In this document: positions 28,101 to 40,185 of the stretch, in pieces
Layout: each line of letters starts with the position of its first letter
Numbering within the stretch: position 1 is the first letter of the stretch
Assembly (NCBI RefSeq): GCF_028554725.1
Contig: NC_071670.1
Span: 22,314,001-22,378,000 of the forward strand
Origin: Zeugodacus cucurbitae
Lineage: Eukaryota; Arthropoda; Insecta; Diptera; Tephritidae
DNA: 64,000 bases
Reading direction: 5' to 3'
The notes under the pieces: generated by a model
Database searches by the model: none
The model's input: the letters and a program-made list of their open reading frames with translations, nothing else
What the model was told of the DNA's origin: nothing
Translations under genes and position numbers: made by a program

Positions 28101-30156
28101 AAATGTGATAAAAATACAAAATAAATGATTATGAATAAACATTCTTTATGTTTTTATTTGTCGATATTTAACTTGCAGGAAAGTGAACTTTGATAATAAA
28201 TGTGATAAAATACAAAATAAATGATTAGGAATAAACATTATTTATGTTTTTATTTGTCGATATTTAAATTGCAGGAAAGTGAACTTTTATCTTACATGTG
28301 ATAAAATACAAAATAAATGATTATGAATAAATGTTCTTTATGTTTTTATTTGTCGATAAACAACTTGCTAGAATGTGAACTTTGATATTAAATGTGATAA
28401 AATACAAAATAAATGATTAGGAATAAACATTCTTTATGTTTTTATTTGTCGATAAACAACTTGCAAGAAAATGAACTTGATCATAAATCTGATAAAAATA
28501 CAAAATAAATGATTATGAATAAATGTTCTTTATGTTTTTATTTGTCAATATTCAACTTGCAAGAATGTGAACTTGATCATAAATCTGATAAAATACAAAA
28601 TAAATGATTATGAATAAACATTCTTTACGTTTTTATTTTTAATATTCAACTTGCAAGAAAGTGAACTTTGATCTTAAATGTGATAAAATACGAAATAAAT
28701 GATTATGAATTTATGTTCTTTATGTTTTTATTTGTCAATATTCAACTTGCACGAAAGTGAACTTTTATCTTAAATCTGATAAAATGTAAAATAAATGATT
28801 ATGAATAAATGTTCTTTATGTTTTTATTTGTCAATATTCAACTTGCAAGAGTGTGAACTTGATCATAAATCTGATAAAATACAAAATAAATGATTATGAA
28901 TAAACATTATTTACGTTTTTATTTTTAATATTCAACTTGAAAGAAAGTGAACTTTGATCTTAAATGTGATAAAATACAAAATAAATGATTATGAATAAAA
29001 ATACAAAATAAATGATTATGAATAAACATTCTTTACGTTTTTATTTTTAATATTCAACTTGCAAGAAAGTGAACTTTGATCTTAAATGTGATAAAATACG
29101 AAATAAATGATTATGAATAAATGTTCTTTATGTTTTTATTTGTCAATATTCAACTTGCTAGAATGTGAACTTTGATATTAAATGTGATAAAATACAAAAT
29201 AAATGATTAGGAATAAACATTCTTTATGTTTTTATTTGTCGATAAACAACTTGCAAGAAAATGAACTTGATCATAAATCTGATAAAAATACAAAATAAAT
29301 GATTATGAATAAATGTTCTTTATGTTTTTATTTGTCAATATTCAACTTGCAAGAGTGTGAACTTGATCATAAATCTTATAAAAATACAAAATAAATGATT
29401 ATGAATAAACATTCTTAATGGTTCTATTTGTCGATAAACAACTTGCAAGAAAGTGAACTTTGATATTAAATGTGATAAAATACAAAATAAATGATTATGA
29501 ATAAACATTCTTTATGTTTTTATTTGTCAATATTCAACTTGAAAGAATGTGAACTTGATCATAAATCTGATAAAAATACAAAATAAATGATTATGAATAA
29601 AAATACAAAATAAATGATTATGAATAAACATTCTTTACGTTTTTATTTTTAATATTCAACTTGCAAGAAAGTGAACTTTGATCTTAAATGTGATAAAATA
29701 CGAAATAAATGATTATGAATAAATGTTCTTTATGTTTTTATTTGTCAATATTCAACTTGCTAGAATGTGAACTTTGATATTAAATGTGATAAAATACAAA
29801 ATAAATGATTAGGAATAAACATTCTTTATGTTTTTATTTGTCGATAAACAACTTGCAAGAAAATGAACTTGATCATAAATCTGATAAAAATACAAAATAA
29901 ATGATTATGAATAAATGTTCTTTATGTTTTTATTTGTCAATATTCAACTTGCAAGAGTGTGAACTTGATCATAAATCTTATAAAAATACAAAATAAATGA
30001 TTATGAATAAACATTCTTAATGGTTCTATTTGTCGATAAACAACTTGCAAGAAAGTGAACTTTGATATTAAATGTGATAAAATACAAAATAAATGATTAT
30101 GAATAAACATTCTTTATGTTTTTATTTGTCAATATTCAACTTGCAAGAATGTGAAC
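28101..30156 (+). repeat. 96-bp satellite between RT fragment copies 1 and 2
   Basis: This is an uninterrupted run of the same monomers separating the first two retrotransposon fragments. From about 28364 rightwards it repeats, 2974 bp downstream, the satellite found from about 25390. It includes two places (around 28993 and 29595) where a short piece containing GAATAAAAATAC is inserted between normal units. No gene is visible. Confidence 0.97.
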
Positions 30157-30165
30157 TTTGATATT
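30157..30165. repeat. Target-site duplication, left, copy 2
   Basis: TTTGATATT before the fragment, repeated at 31066-31074. Confidence 0.88.
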
Positions 30166-30186
30166 CTTCTTCTTAACTGGCGTAGA

Positions 30187-30202
30187 AACCGCTTACGCGG
30201 TT
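30187..30202 (-). other. Terminal hairpin overlapping the stop codon, fragment copy 2
   Basis: Same AACCGC-TTAC-GCGGTT inverted repeat as in copy 1. Confidence 0.5.
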
Positions 30203-31065
30203 ATAGCCGAGTCCACAACAGTGCGCCACGCATCTCTCCTTTTGGCGGTTTGGCGCCAATTGGTAATACCAAGTGAAGACAGGTCCTTCTCCACCTGGTC
30301 CTTCCACCGGAGTGGAGGTCTCCCTCTTCCTCGGCTTCCACCAGCGGGTACTGCATCGAAAACTTTCAGAGCTGGGGCACTTTCATCCATTCGAACAACA
30401 TGACCCAGCCAGCGTAGCCGCTGTCTTTTTATTCGCTGGACTATGTCTATGTCGTCGAACAATACATACAGCTCATCATTCCATCTTCTGCGGTATTCGC
30501 CGTTGCCAATGTTTAAGGGACCGTAAATCTTCCGCAAAACCTTTCTCTCGAAAACTCCTAGTGCCGTCTCATCGGATGTTGACACCGTCGACGCTTCTGC
30601 ACCATAAAGTAGGACGGGAATGATGAGGGACTTGTAGAGTTTAGTTTTTGTTCGTCGAGAGAGGACTTTACTTTTCAATTGCCTACTCAGTCCATAGTAG
30701 CACAAAATAAGAGCAATAGCAAGAGTGATTCTGAGTTGGATTTCAAGGCTGACATTATTATCGGTGTTAATGTTGGTTCCTAGGTATACGAAATTATCTA
30801 CAACTTCAAAGTTATGACTGTCAACAGTGACGTGGGAGCCAAGACGCGAATGCGCTGACTGTTTGTTTGATGACAGGAGATATTTCGTCTTGTCCTCGTT
30901 CACCACCAGACCCATTCGCTTCGCTTCCTTATCCAGGCGGGAAAAAGCAGAATTAACGGCGCGGGTGTTGTTTCCGATGATATCAATATCATCGGCGTAC
31001 GCCAGGAGCTGTACACTCTTGTAGAAGATTGTACCTTCTCTATTTAGCTCTGCAGCTCTTATAAT
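30193..31065 (-). pseudogene. Reverse transcriptase C-terminal remnant (copy 2)
   Basis: Its predicted protein is identical to that of copy 1. It keeps AYADD and the C-terminal LGHVVRMDE and GRPPLRWKDQ segments, and lacks the endonuclease and the first half of the RT. It carries the same derived changes as copy 1 (Ser for Trp in the AEAWT motif; IALIL for NR before CYYG). Identity between the copies reflects recent block duplication and is not evidence of protein-level constraint. Confidence 0.92.
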
Positions 31066-31074
31066 TTTGATATT
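31066..31074. repeat. Target-site duplication, right, copy 2
   Basis: Second TTTGATATT, after which the satellite continues with AAATGTGATAAAAATAC. Confidence 0.88.
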
Positions 31075-34000
31075 AAATGTGATAAAAATACAAAATAAAT
31101 GATTATGAATAAACATTCTTTATGTTTTTATTTGTCGATATTTAACTTGCAGGAAAGTGAACTTTGATAATAAATGTGATAAAATACAAAATAAATGATT
31201 AGGAATAAACATTCTTTATGTTTTTATTTGTCGATATTTAACTTGCAGGAAAGTGAACTTTGATCTTAAATGTGATAAAATACGAAATAAATGATTATGA
31301 ATTTATGTTCTTTATGTTTTTATTTGTCAATATTCAACTTGCAAGAATGTGAACTTTGATCTTACATCTCATAAAAATACAAAATTAATGATTATGAATA
31401 AATGTTCTTTATGTTTTTATTTTTAATATTCAACTCGCAAGAATGTGAACTTGATCATAAATCTGATAAAAATACAAAATAAATGATTATGAATAAACAT
31501 TCTTTATGTTTTTATTTGTCGATATTTAACTTGCAGGAAAGTGAACTTTGATATTAAATGTGATAAAATACAAAATAAATGATTAGGAATAAACATTCTT
31601 TATGTTTTTATTTGTCGATATTTAAATTGCAGGAAAGTGAACTTTTATCTTACATGTGATAAAATACAAAATAAATTATTATGAATAAATGTTCTTTATG
31701 TTTTTGTTTGTCAATATTCAACTTGCAAGAATGTGAATTTGATCATAAATCTGATAAAAATACAAAATAAATGATTGTGAGTAAACATTCTTTATGTTTT
31801 TATTTGTGGATATTTAACTTGCAAGAAAGTGAACTTGATCATAAATCTGATAAAAATACAAAATAAATGATTATGAATAAACATTCTTTATGTTTCTATT
31901 TGTCGATAAACAACTTGCAAGAAAGTGAACTTTGATCTTAAATGTGATAAAATGCAAAGTAAATGATTATGAATAAATGTTTTTTATGTTTTTATTTTTA
32001 ATATTCAACTCGCAAGAAAGTGAACTTTGATCTTAAATGTGATAAAATACGAAATAAATGATTATGAAATTATGTTCTTTATGTTTTTATTTGTCGATAT
32101 TCAACTTGCACGAAAGTGAACTTTTATCTTAAATCTGATAAAATATAAAATAAATGATAATGAATAAATGTTCTTTATGTTTCCAGTTGTCGATAAACAA
32201 CTTGCAAGAAAGTGAACTTTGATCTTAAATGTGATAAAATACAAAATAAATGATTATGAATAAATGTTCTTTATGTTTTTATTTGTCAATATTCAACTCG
32301 CAAGAATGTGAACTTGATCATAAATCTGATAAAAATACAAAATAAATGATTATGAATAAACATTCTTTATGTTTTTATTTGTCGATATTTAACTTGCAGG
32401 AAAGTGAACTTGTATCTTACATGTGATAAAATACAAAATAAATGATTATGAATAAATGTTCTTTATGTTTTTATTTGTCAATATTCAATTTGCTAGAATG
32501 TGAACTTTGATATTAAATGTGATAAAATACAAAATAAATGGTTATGAATAAACATTCTTTATGTTTTTATTTGTCGATATTTAACTTGCAGGAAAGTGAA
32601 CTTTTATCTTACATGTGATAAAATACAAAATAAATGATTATGAATAAATGTTCTTTCTGTTTTTATTTGTCAATATTCAATTTGCTAGAATGTGAACTTT
32701 GATATTAAATGTGATAAAATACAAAATAAATGATTATGAGTAAACATTCTTTATGTTTTTATTTGTGGATATTCAACTCGCAAGAATGTGAACTTGATCA
32801 TAAATCTGATAAAAATACAAAATAAATGATTAGGAATAAACATTCTTTATGTTTTTATTTGTCGATATTTAAATTGCAGGAAAGTGAACTTTTATCTTAC
32901 ATGTGATAAAATACAAAATAAATTATTATGAATAAATGTTCTTTATGTTTTTGTTTGTCAATATTCAACTTGCAAGAATGTGAACTTGATCATAAATCTG
33001 ATAAAAATACAAAATAAATGATTATGAGTAAACATTCTTTATGTTTTTATTTGTTGATATTTAACTTGCAAGAAAGTGAACTTGATCATAAATCTGATAA
33101 AAATACAAAATAAATGATTATGAATAAACATTCTTTATGTTTCTATTTGTCGATAAACAACTTGCAAGAAAGTGAACTTTGATCTTAAATGTGATAAAAT
33201 ACGAAATAAATGATTATGAATTTATGTTCTTTATGTTTTTATTTGTCAATATTCAACTTGCAAGAATGTGAACTTTGATCTTACATCTCATAAAAATACA
33301 AAATTAATGATTATGAATAAATGTTCTTTATGTTTTTATTTTTAATATTCAACTCGCAAGAATGTGAACTTGATTATAAATCTGATAAAAATACAAAATA
33401 AATGATTATGAATAAACATTCTTTATGTTTTTATTTGTCGATATTTAACTTGCAGGAAAGTGAACTTTGATATTAAATGTGATAAAATACAATATAAATG
33501 ATTAGGAATAAACATTCTTTATGTTTTTATTTGTCGATATTTAAATTGCAGGAAAGTGAACTTTTATCTTACATGTGATAAAATACAAAATAAATTATTA
33601 TGAATAAATGTTCTTTATGTTTTTGTTTGTCAATATTCAACTTGCAAGAATGTGAACTTGATCATAAATCTGATAAAAATACAAAATAAATGATTATGAG
33701 TAAACATTCTTTATGTTTTTATTTGTGGATATTTAACTTGCAAGAAAGTGAACTTGATCATAAATCTGATAAAAATACAAAATAAATGATTATGAATAAA
33801 CATTCTTTATGTTTCTATTTGTCGATAAACAACTTGCAAGAAAGTGAACTTTGATCTTAAATGTGATAAAATGCAAAGTAAATGATTATGAATAAATGTT
33901 TTTTATGTTTTTATTTTTAATATTCAACTCGCAAGAAAGTGAACTTTGATCTTAAATGTGATAAAATACGAAATAAATGATTATGAAATTATGTTCTTTA

Positions 34001-36290
34001 TGTTTTTATTTGTCGATATTCAACTTGCACGAAAGTGAACTTTTATCTTAAATCTGATAAAATATAAAATAAATGATAATGAATAAATGTTCTTTATGTT
34101 TCCAGTTGTCGATAAACAACTCGCAAGAAAGTGAACTTTGATCTTAAATGTGATAAAATACGAAATAAATGATTATGAAATTATGTTCTTTATGTTTTTA
34201 TTTGTCGATATTCAACTTTCACGAAAGTGAACTTTTATCTTAAATCTGATAAAATATGAAATAAATGATTATGAATAAATGTTCTTTATGTTTCCAGTTG
34301 TCGATAAACAACTTGCAAGAAAGTGAACTTTGATCTTAAATGTGATAAAATACAAAATAAATGATTATGAATAAATGTTCTTTATGTTTTTATTTGTCAA
34401 TATTCAACTTGCAAGAATTTGAACTTGATCATAAATCTGATAAAAATACAAAATAAATGATTATGAATAAACATTCTTTATGTTTTTATTTGTCGATAAA
34501 CAACTTGCAAGAAAGTGAACTTTGATCTTAAATGTGATAAAATACAAAATAAATGATTATGAATAAATGCTCTTTATGTTTTTATTTGTCAATATTCAAC
34601 TTGCAAGAATGTGAACTTGATCTTAAATCTGATAAAAATACAAAATAAATGATTATGAATAAACATTCTTTATGTTTCTATTTGTCGATAAACAACTTGC
34701 AAGAAAGTGAACTTTGATAATAAATGTGATAAAATACAAAATAAATGATTATGAATAAACATTCTTTATGTTTTTATTTGTCGGTATTTAACTTGCATTA
34801 AAGTGAACTTTTATCTTGCATGTGATAAAATACAAAATAAATGATTATGAATAAATGTTCTTTATGTTTTTATTTGTCGGTATTTAACTTGCAGGAAAGT
34901 GAACTTTTATCTTACATGTGATAAAATACAAATTAAATGATTATGAATAAATGTTCTTTATGTTTTTATTTGTCAATATTCAACTTGCTAGAATGTGAAC
35001 TTTGATATTAAATGTGATAAAATACAAAATAAATGATTATGAATAAACATTCTTTATGTTTTTATTTGTCGGTATTTAACTTGCGGAAAAGTGAACTTTT
35101 ATCTTGCATGTGATAAAATACAAAATAAATGATTATGAATAAATGTTCTTTATGTTTTTATTTGTCGGTATTTAACTTGCAGGAAAGTGAACTTTTATCT
35201 TACATGTGATAAAATACAAATTAAATGATTATGAATAAATGTTCTTTATGTTTTTATTTGTCAATATTCAACTTGCTAGAATGTGAACTTTGATATTAAA
35301 TGTGATAAAATACAAAATAAATGATTATGAATAAACATTCTTTATGTTTTTATTTGTCGATATTCAACTTGCAGGAAAGTGAACTTTGATATTAAATGTG
35401 ATAAAATACAAAATAAATGATTATGAATAAACATTCATTATGTTTTTATTTGTCGATAAACAACTTGCAAGAAAGCGAACTTTGATCTTAAAAGTGATAA
35501 AATACAAAATAAATGATTATTAATAAATGTTCTTTATGTTTTTATTTGTCAATATTCAACTTGCAAGAATGTGAACTTGATCATAAATCTGATAAAATAC
35601 AAAATAAATGATTATGAATAAACATTCTTTACGTTTTTATTTTTAATATTCAACTTGCAAGAAAGTGAACTTTGATCTTAAATGTGATAAAATACGAAAT
35701 AAATGATTATGAATTTATGTTCTTTATGTTTTTATTTGTCAATATTCAACTTGCACGAAAGTGAACTTTTATCTTAAATCTGATAAAATGTAAAATAAAT
35801 GATTATGAATAAATGTTCTTTATGTTTCCAGTTGTCGATAAACAACTTGCAAGAAAGCGAACTTTGATCTTAAATGTGATAAAATAAAAAATAAATGATT
35901 ATGAATAAATTTTCTTTATGTTTTCGTTTGTCAATATTCAACTTGCAAGAATGTGAACTTGATCATAAATCTGATAAAAATACAAAATAAATGATTATGA
36001 GTAAACATTCTTTATGTTTTTATTTGTCGATATTTAACTTGCAAGAAAGTGAACTTGATCATAAATGTGATAAAATACGAAATAAATGATTATGAATTTA
36101 TGTTCTTTATGTTTTTATTTGTCAATATTCAACTTGCACGAAAGTGAACTTTTATCTTAAATCTGATAAAATGTAAAATAAATGATTATGAATAAATGTT
36201 CTTTATGTTTCCAGTTGTCGATAAACAACTTGCAAGAAAGCGAACTTTGATCTTAAATGTGATATAATAAAAAATAAATGATTATGAATA

Positions 36291-36312
36291 AATGTTCTTT
36301 ATGTGAACTTGA
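36291..36312 (+). repeat. Deletion junction of a 63-bp satellite monomer
   Basis: TTCTTTATGT runs directly into GAACTTGATC, removing 33 bp that normally separate two ATGT tetranucleotides. A GATATAATAAAAAATAAATG variant lies just upstream. Confidence 0.85.
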
Positions 36313-39300
36313 TCATAAATCTGATAAAATACAAAATAAATGATTATGAATAAACATTCTTTACGTTTTTATTTTTAATATTCAACTTGCAAGAAAGTGA
36401 ACTTTGATCTTAAATGTGATAAAATACGAAATAAATGATTATGAATAAATGTTCTTTATGTTTTTATTTGTCAATATTCAACTTGCTAGAATGTGAACTT
36501 TGATATTAAATGTGATAAAATACAAAATAAATGATTAGGAATAAACATTATTTATGTTTTTATTTGTCGATAAACAACTTGCAAGAAAATGAACTTGATC
36601 ATAAATCTGATAAAAATACAAAATAAATGATTATGAATAAATGTTCTTTATGTTTTTATTTGTCAATATTCAACTTGCAAGAATGTGAACTTGATCATAA
36701 ATCTGATAAAATACAAAATTAATGATTATGAATAAATGTTCTTTATGTTTTTATTTTTAATATTCAACTCGCAAGAATGTGAACTTGATCATAAATCTGA
36801 TAAAAATACAAAATAAATGATTATGAATAAACATTCTTTATGTTTTTATTTGTCGATATTTAACTTGCAGGAAAGTGAACTTTGATATTAAATGTGATAA
36901 AATACAATATAAATGATTAGGAATAAACATTCTTTATGTTTTTATTTGTCGATATTTAAATTGCAGGAAAGTGAACTTTTATCTTACATGTGATAAAATA
37001 CAAAATAAATTATTATGAATAAATGTTCTTTATGTTTTTGTTTGTCAATATTCAACTTGCAAGAATGTGAACTTGATCATAAATCTGATAAAAATACAAA
37101 ATAAATGATTATGAGTAAACATTCTTTATGTTTTTATTTGTGGATATTTAACTTGCAAGAAAGTGAACTTGATCATAAATCTGATAAAAATACAAAATAA
37201 ATGATTATGAATAAACATTCTTTATGTTTCTATTTGTCGATAAACAACTTGCAAGAAAGTGAACTTTGATCTTAAATGTGATAAAATGCAAAGTAAATGA
37301 TTATGAATAAATGTTTTTTATGTTTTTATTTTTAATATTCAACTCGCAAGAAAGTGAACTTTGATCTTAAATGTGATAAAATACGAAATAAATGATTATG
37401 AAATTATGTTCTTTATGTTTTTATTTGTCGATATTCAATGCACGAAAGTGAACTTTTATCTTAAATCTGATAAAATATAAAATAAATGATAATGAATAAA
37501 TGTTCTTTATGTTTCCAGTTGTCGATAAACAACTCGCAAGAAAGTGAACTTTGATCTTAAATGTGATAAAATACGAAATAAATGATTATGAAATTATGTT
37601 CTTTATGTTTTTATTTGTCGATATTCAACTTTCACGAAAGTGAACTTTTATCTTAAATCTGATAAAATATGAAATAAATGATTATGAATAAATGTTCTTT
37701 ATGTTTCCAGTTGTCGATAAACAACTTGCAAGAAAGTGAACTTTGATCTTAAATGTGATAAAATACAAAATAAATGATTATGAATAAATGTTCTTTATGT
37801 TTTTATTTGTCAATATTCAACTTGCAAGAATTTGAACTTGATCATAAATCTGATAAAAATACAAAATAAATGATTATGAATAAACATTCTTTATGTTTTT
37901 ATTTGTCGATAAACAACTTGCAAGAAAGTGAACTTTGATCTTAAATGTGATAAAATACAAAATAAATGATTATGAATAAATGCTCTTTATGTTATTATTT
38001 GTCAATATTCAACTTGCAAGAATGTGAACTTGATCTTAAATCTGATAAAAATACAAAATAAATGATTATGAATAAACATTCTTTATGTTTCTATTTGTCG
38101 ATAAACAACTTGCAAGAAAGTGAACTTTGATAATAAATGTGATAAAATACAAAATAAATGATTATGAATAAACATTCTTTATGTTTTTATTTGTCGGTAT
38201 TTAACTTGCATTAAAGTGAACTTTTATCTTGCATGTGATAAAATACAAAATAAATGATTATGAATAAATGTTCTTTATGTTTTTATTTGTCGGTATTTAA
38301 CTTGCAGGAAAGTGAACTTTTATCTTACATGTGATAAAATACAAATTAAATGATTATGAATAAATGTTCTTTATGTTTTTATTTGTCAATATTCAACTTG
38401 CTAGAATGTGAACTTTGATATTAAATGTGATAAAATACAAAATAAATGATTATGAATAAACATTCTTTATGTTTTTATTTGTCGGTATTTAACTTGCGGA
38501 AAAGTGAACTTTTATCTTGCATGTGATAAAATACAAAATAAATGATTATGAATAAATGTTCTTTATGTTTTTATTTGTCGGTATTTAACTTGCAGGAAAG
38601 TGAACTTTTATCTTACATGTGATAAAATACAAATTAAATGATTATGAATAAATGTTCTTTATGTTTTTATTTGTCAATATTCAACTTGCTAGAATGTGAA
38701 CTTTGATATTAAATGTGATAAAATACAAAATAAATGATTATGAATAAACATTCTTTATGTTTTTATTTGTCGATATTCAACTTGCAGGAAAGTGAACTTT
38801 GATATTAAATGTGATAAAATACAAAATAAATGATTATGAATAAACATTCATTATGTTTTTATTTGTCGATAAACAACTTGCAAGAAAGCGAACTTTGATC
38901 TTAAAAGTGATAAAATACAAAATAAATGATTATTAATAAATGTTCTTTATGTTTTTATTTGTCAATATTCAACTTGCAAGAATGTGAACTTGATCATAAA
39001 TCTGATAAAATACAAAATAAATGATTATGAATAAACATTCTTTACGTTTTTATTTTTAATATTCAACTTGCAAGAAAGTGAACTTTGATCTTAAATGTGA
39101 TAAAATACGAAATAAATGATTATGAATTTATGTTCTTTATGTTTTTATTTGTCAATATTCAACTTGCACGAAAGTGAACTTTTATCTTAAATCTGATAAA
39201 ATGTAAAATAAATGATTATGAATAAATGTTCTTTATGTTTCCAGTTGTCGATAAACAACTTGCAAGAAAGCGAACTTTGATCTTAAATGTGATAAAATAA

Positions 39301-39703
39301 AAAATAAATGATTATGAATAAATTTTCTTTATGTTTTCGTTTGTCAATATTCAACTTGCAAGAATGTGAACTTGATCATAAATCTGATAAAAATACAAAA
39401 TAAATGATTATGAGTAAACATTCTTTATGTTTTTATTTGTCGATATTTAACTTGCAAGAAAGTGAACTTGATCATAAATGTGATAAAATACGAAATAAAT
39501 GATTATGAATTTATGTTCTTTATGTTTTTATTTGTCAATATTCAACTTGCACGAAAGTGAACTTTTATCTTAAATCTGATAAAATGTAAAATAAATGATT
39601 ATAAATAAATGTTCTTTATGTTTCCAGTTGTCGATAAACAACTTGCAAGAAAGCGAACTTTGATCTTAAATGTGATATAATAAAAAATAAATGATTATGA
39701 ATA

Positions 39704-39725
39704 AATGTTCTTTATGTGAACTTGA
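39704..39725 (+). repeat. Deletion junction of a 63-bp satellite monomer
   Basis: Same ATGT-to-ATGT deletion as at 36301, 3413 bp downstream, in the second copy of the 3.41-kb unit. Confidence 0.85.
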
Positions 39726-40154
39726 TCATAAATCTGATAAAATACAAAATAAATGATTATGAATAAACATTCTTTACGTTTTTATTTTTAATATTCAACT
39801 TGCAAGAAAGTGAACTTTGATCTTAAATGTGATAAAATACGAAATAAATGATTATGAATAAATGTTCTTTATGTTTTTATTTGTCAATATTCAACTTGCT
39901 AGAATGTGAACTTTGATATTAAATGTGATAAAATACAAAATAAATGATTAGGAATAAACATTATTTATGTTTTTATTTGTCGATAAACAACTTGCAAGAA
40001 AATGAACTTGATCATAAATCTGATAAAAATACAAAATAAATGATTATGAATAAATGTTGTTTATGTTTTTATTTGTCAATATTCAACTTGCAAGAATGTG
40101 AACTTGATCATAAATCTGATAAAATACAAAATAAATGATTATGAATAAACATTC

Positions 40155-40185
40155 TTTACGTTTTTATTTTGATAAAAATACAAAA
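40155..40185 (+). repeat. Irregular monomer join (TTTTTATTTT to GATAAAAATAC)
   Basis: A monomer beginning with the ACGTTTTTATTTT variant jumps straight to the GATAAAAATACAAAATAAATG part of a unit, skipping the middle of the monomer. The same join recurs near 42199, 2028 bp on, so the intervening satellite was duplicated after the deletion arose. Confidence 0.75.

Larger units (their letters stand above)
30166..31065 (-). mobile_element. 5'-truncated non-LTR retrotransposon fragment, copy 2
   Basis: This fragment has the same 900-bp length, end points and target-site duplication (TTTGATATT at 30157-30165 and 31066-31074) as copy 1, exactly 2974 bp downstream. It is a product of the tandem duplication at 25.4-31.2 kb and not a new insertion. 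The right flank differs from copy 1 after about 31215: it passes straight to a GATATTTAACTTGCAGG unit with a GATCTTAAATG middle, as though two monomers were lost. Confidence 0.93.
25390..31220 (+). repeat. Tandem duplication of 2974 bp carrying an RT fragment
   Basis: The segment at about 25.39-28.24 kb is repeated at about 28.36-31.22 kb with a constant 2974-bp offset. This was checked at the GAATAAAAAT insertions (26019/28993 and 26621/29595), the retrotransposon fragment (27192/30166) and its target-site duplications. The retrotransposon parts are nearly identical; one clear difference is TTGTCTTCG at about 27916 versus TTGTCCTCG in copies 2 and 3. The duplication is therefore recent relative to most of the array. 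Confidence 0.88.
33298..40127 (+). repeat. Tandem higher-order repeat of about 3.41 kb, two copies
   Basis: Unit 1 (about 33298-36712) and unit 2 (about 36713-40127) are adjacent. The offset is 3415 bp at the left (AAATTAATGA at 33301 and 36716). It becomes 3413 bp after a 2-bp deletion in unit 2, where CAACTTGCACG became CAATGCACG near 37437. Other markers agree: GCAAGAATTTGAAC at 34411/37824 and GATATAATAAAAAATAAATG at 36261/39674. Confidence 0.85.

Noticed and set aside
28092..28142. A 17-codon N-terminal extension with ATG fused to the RT remnant (also at 31066-31116 and 56015-56065)
   Set aside because: The extension is satellite sequence plus the target-site duplication. It is in frame only because the truncation happened to fall at a codon boundary; a functional fusion gene is not supported.
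27192..31065. Two adjacent RT fragments as independent insertions at a hot spot
   Set aside because: Identical truncation, target-site duplication, private 15-base replacement and a constant 2974-bp offset through the flanking satellite all point to duplication of one insertion.
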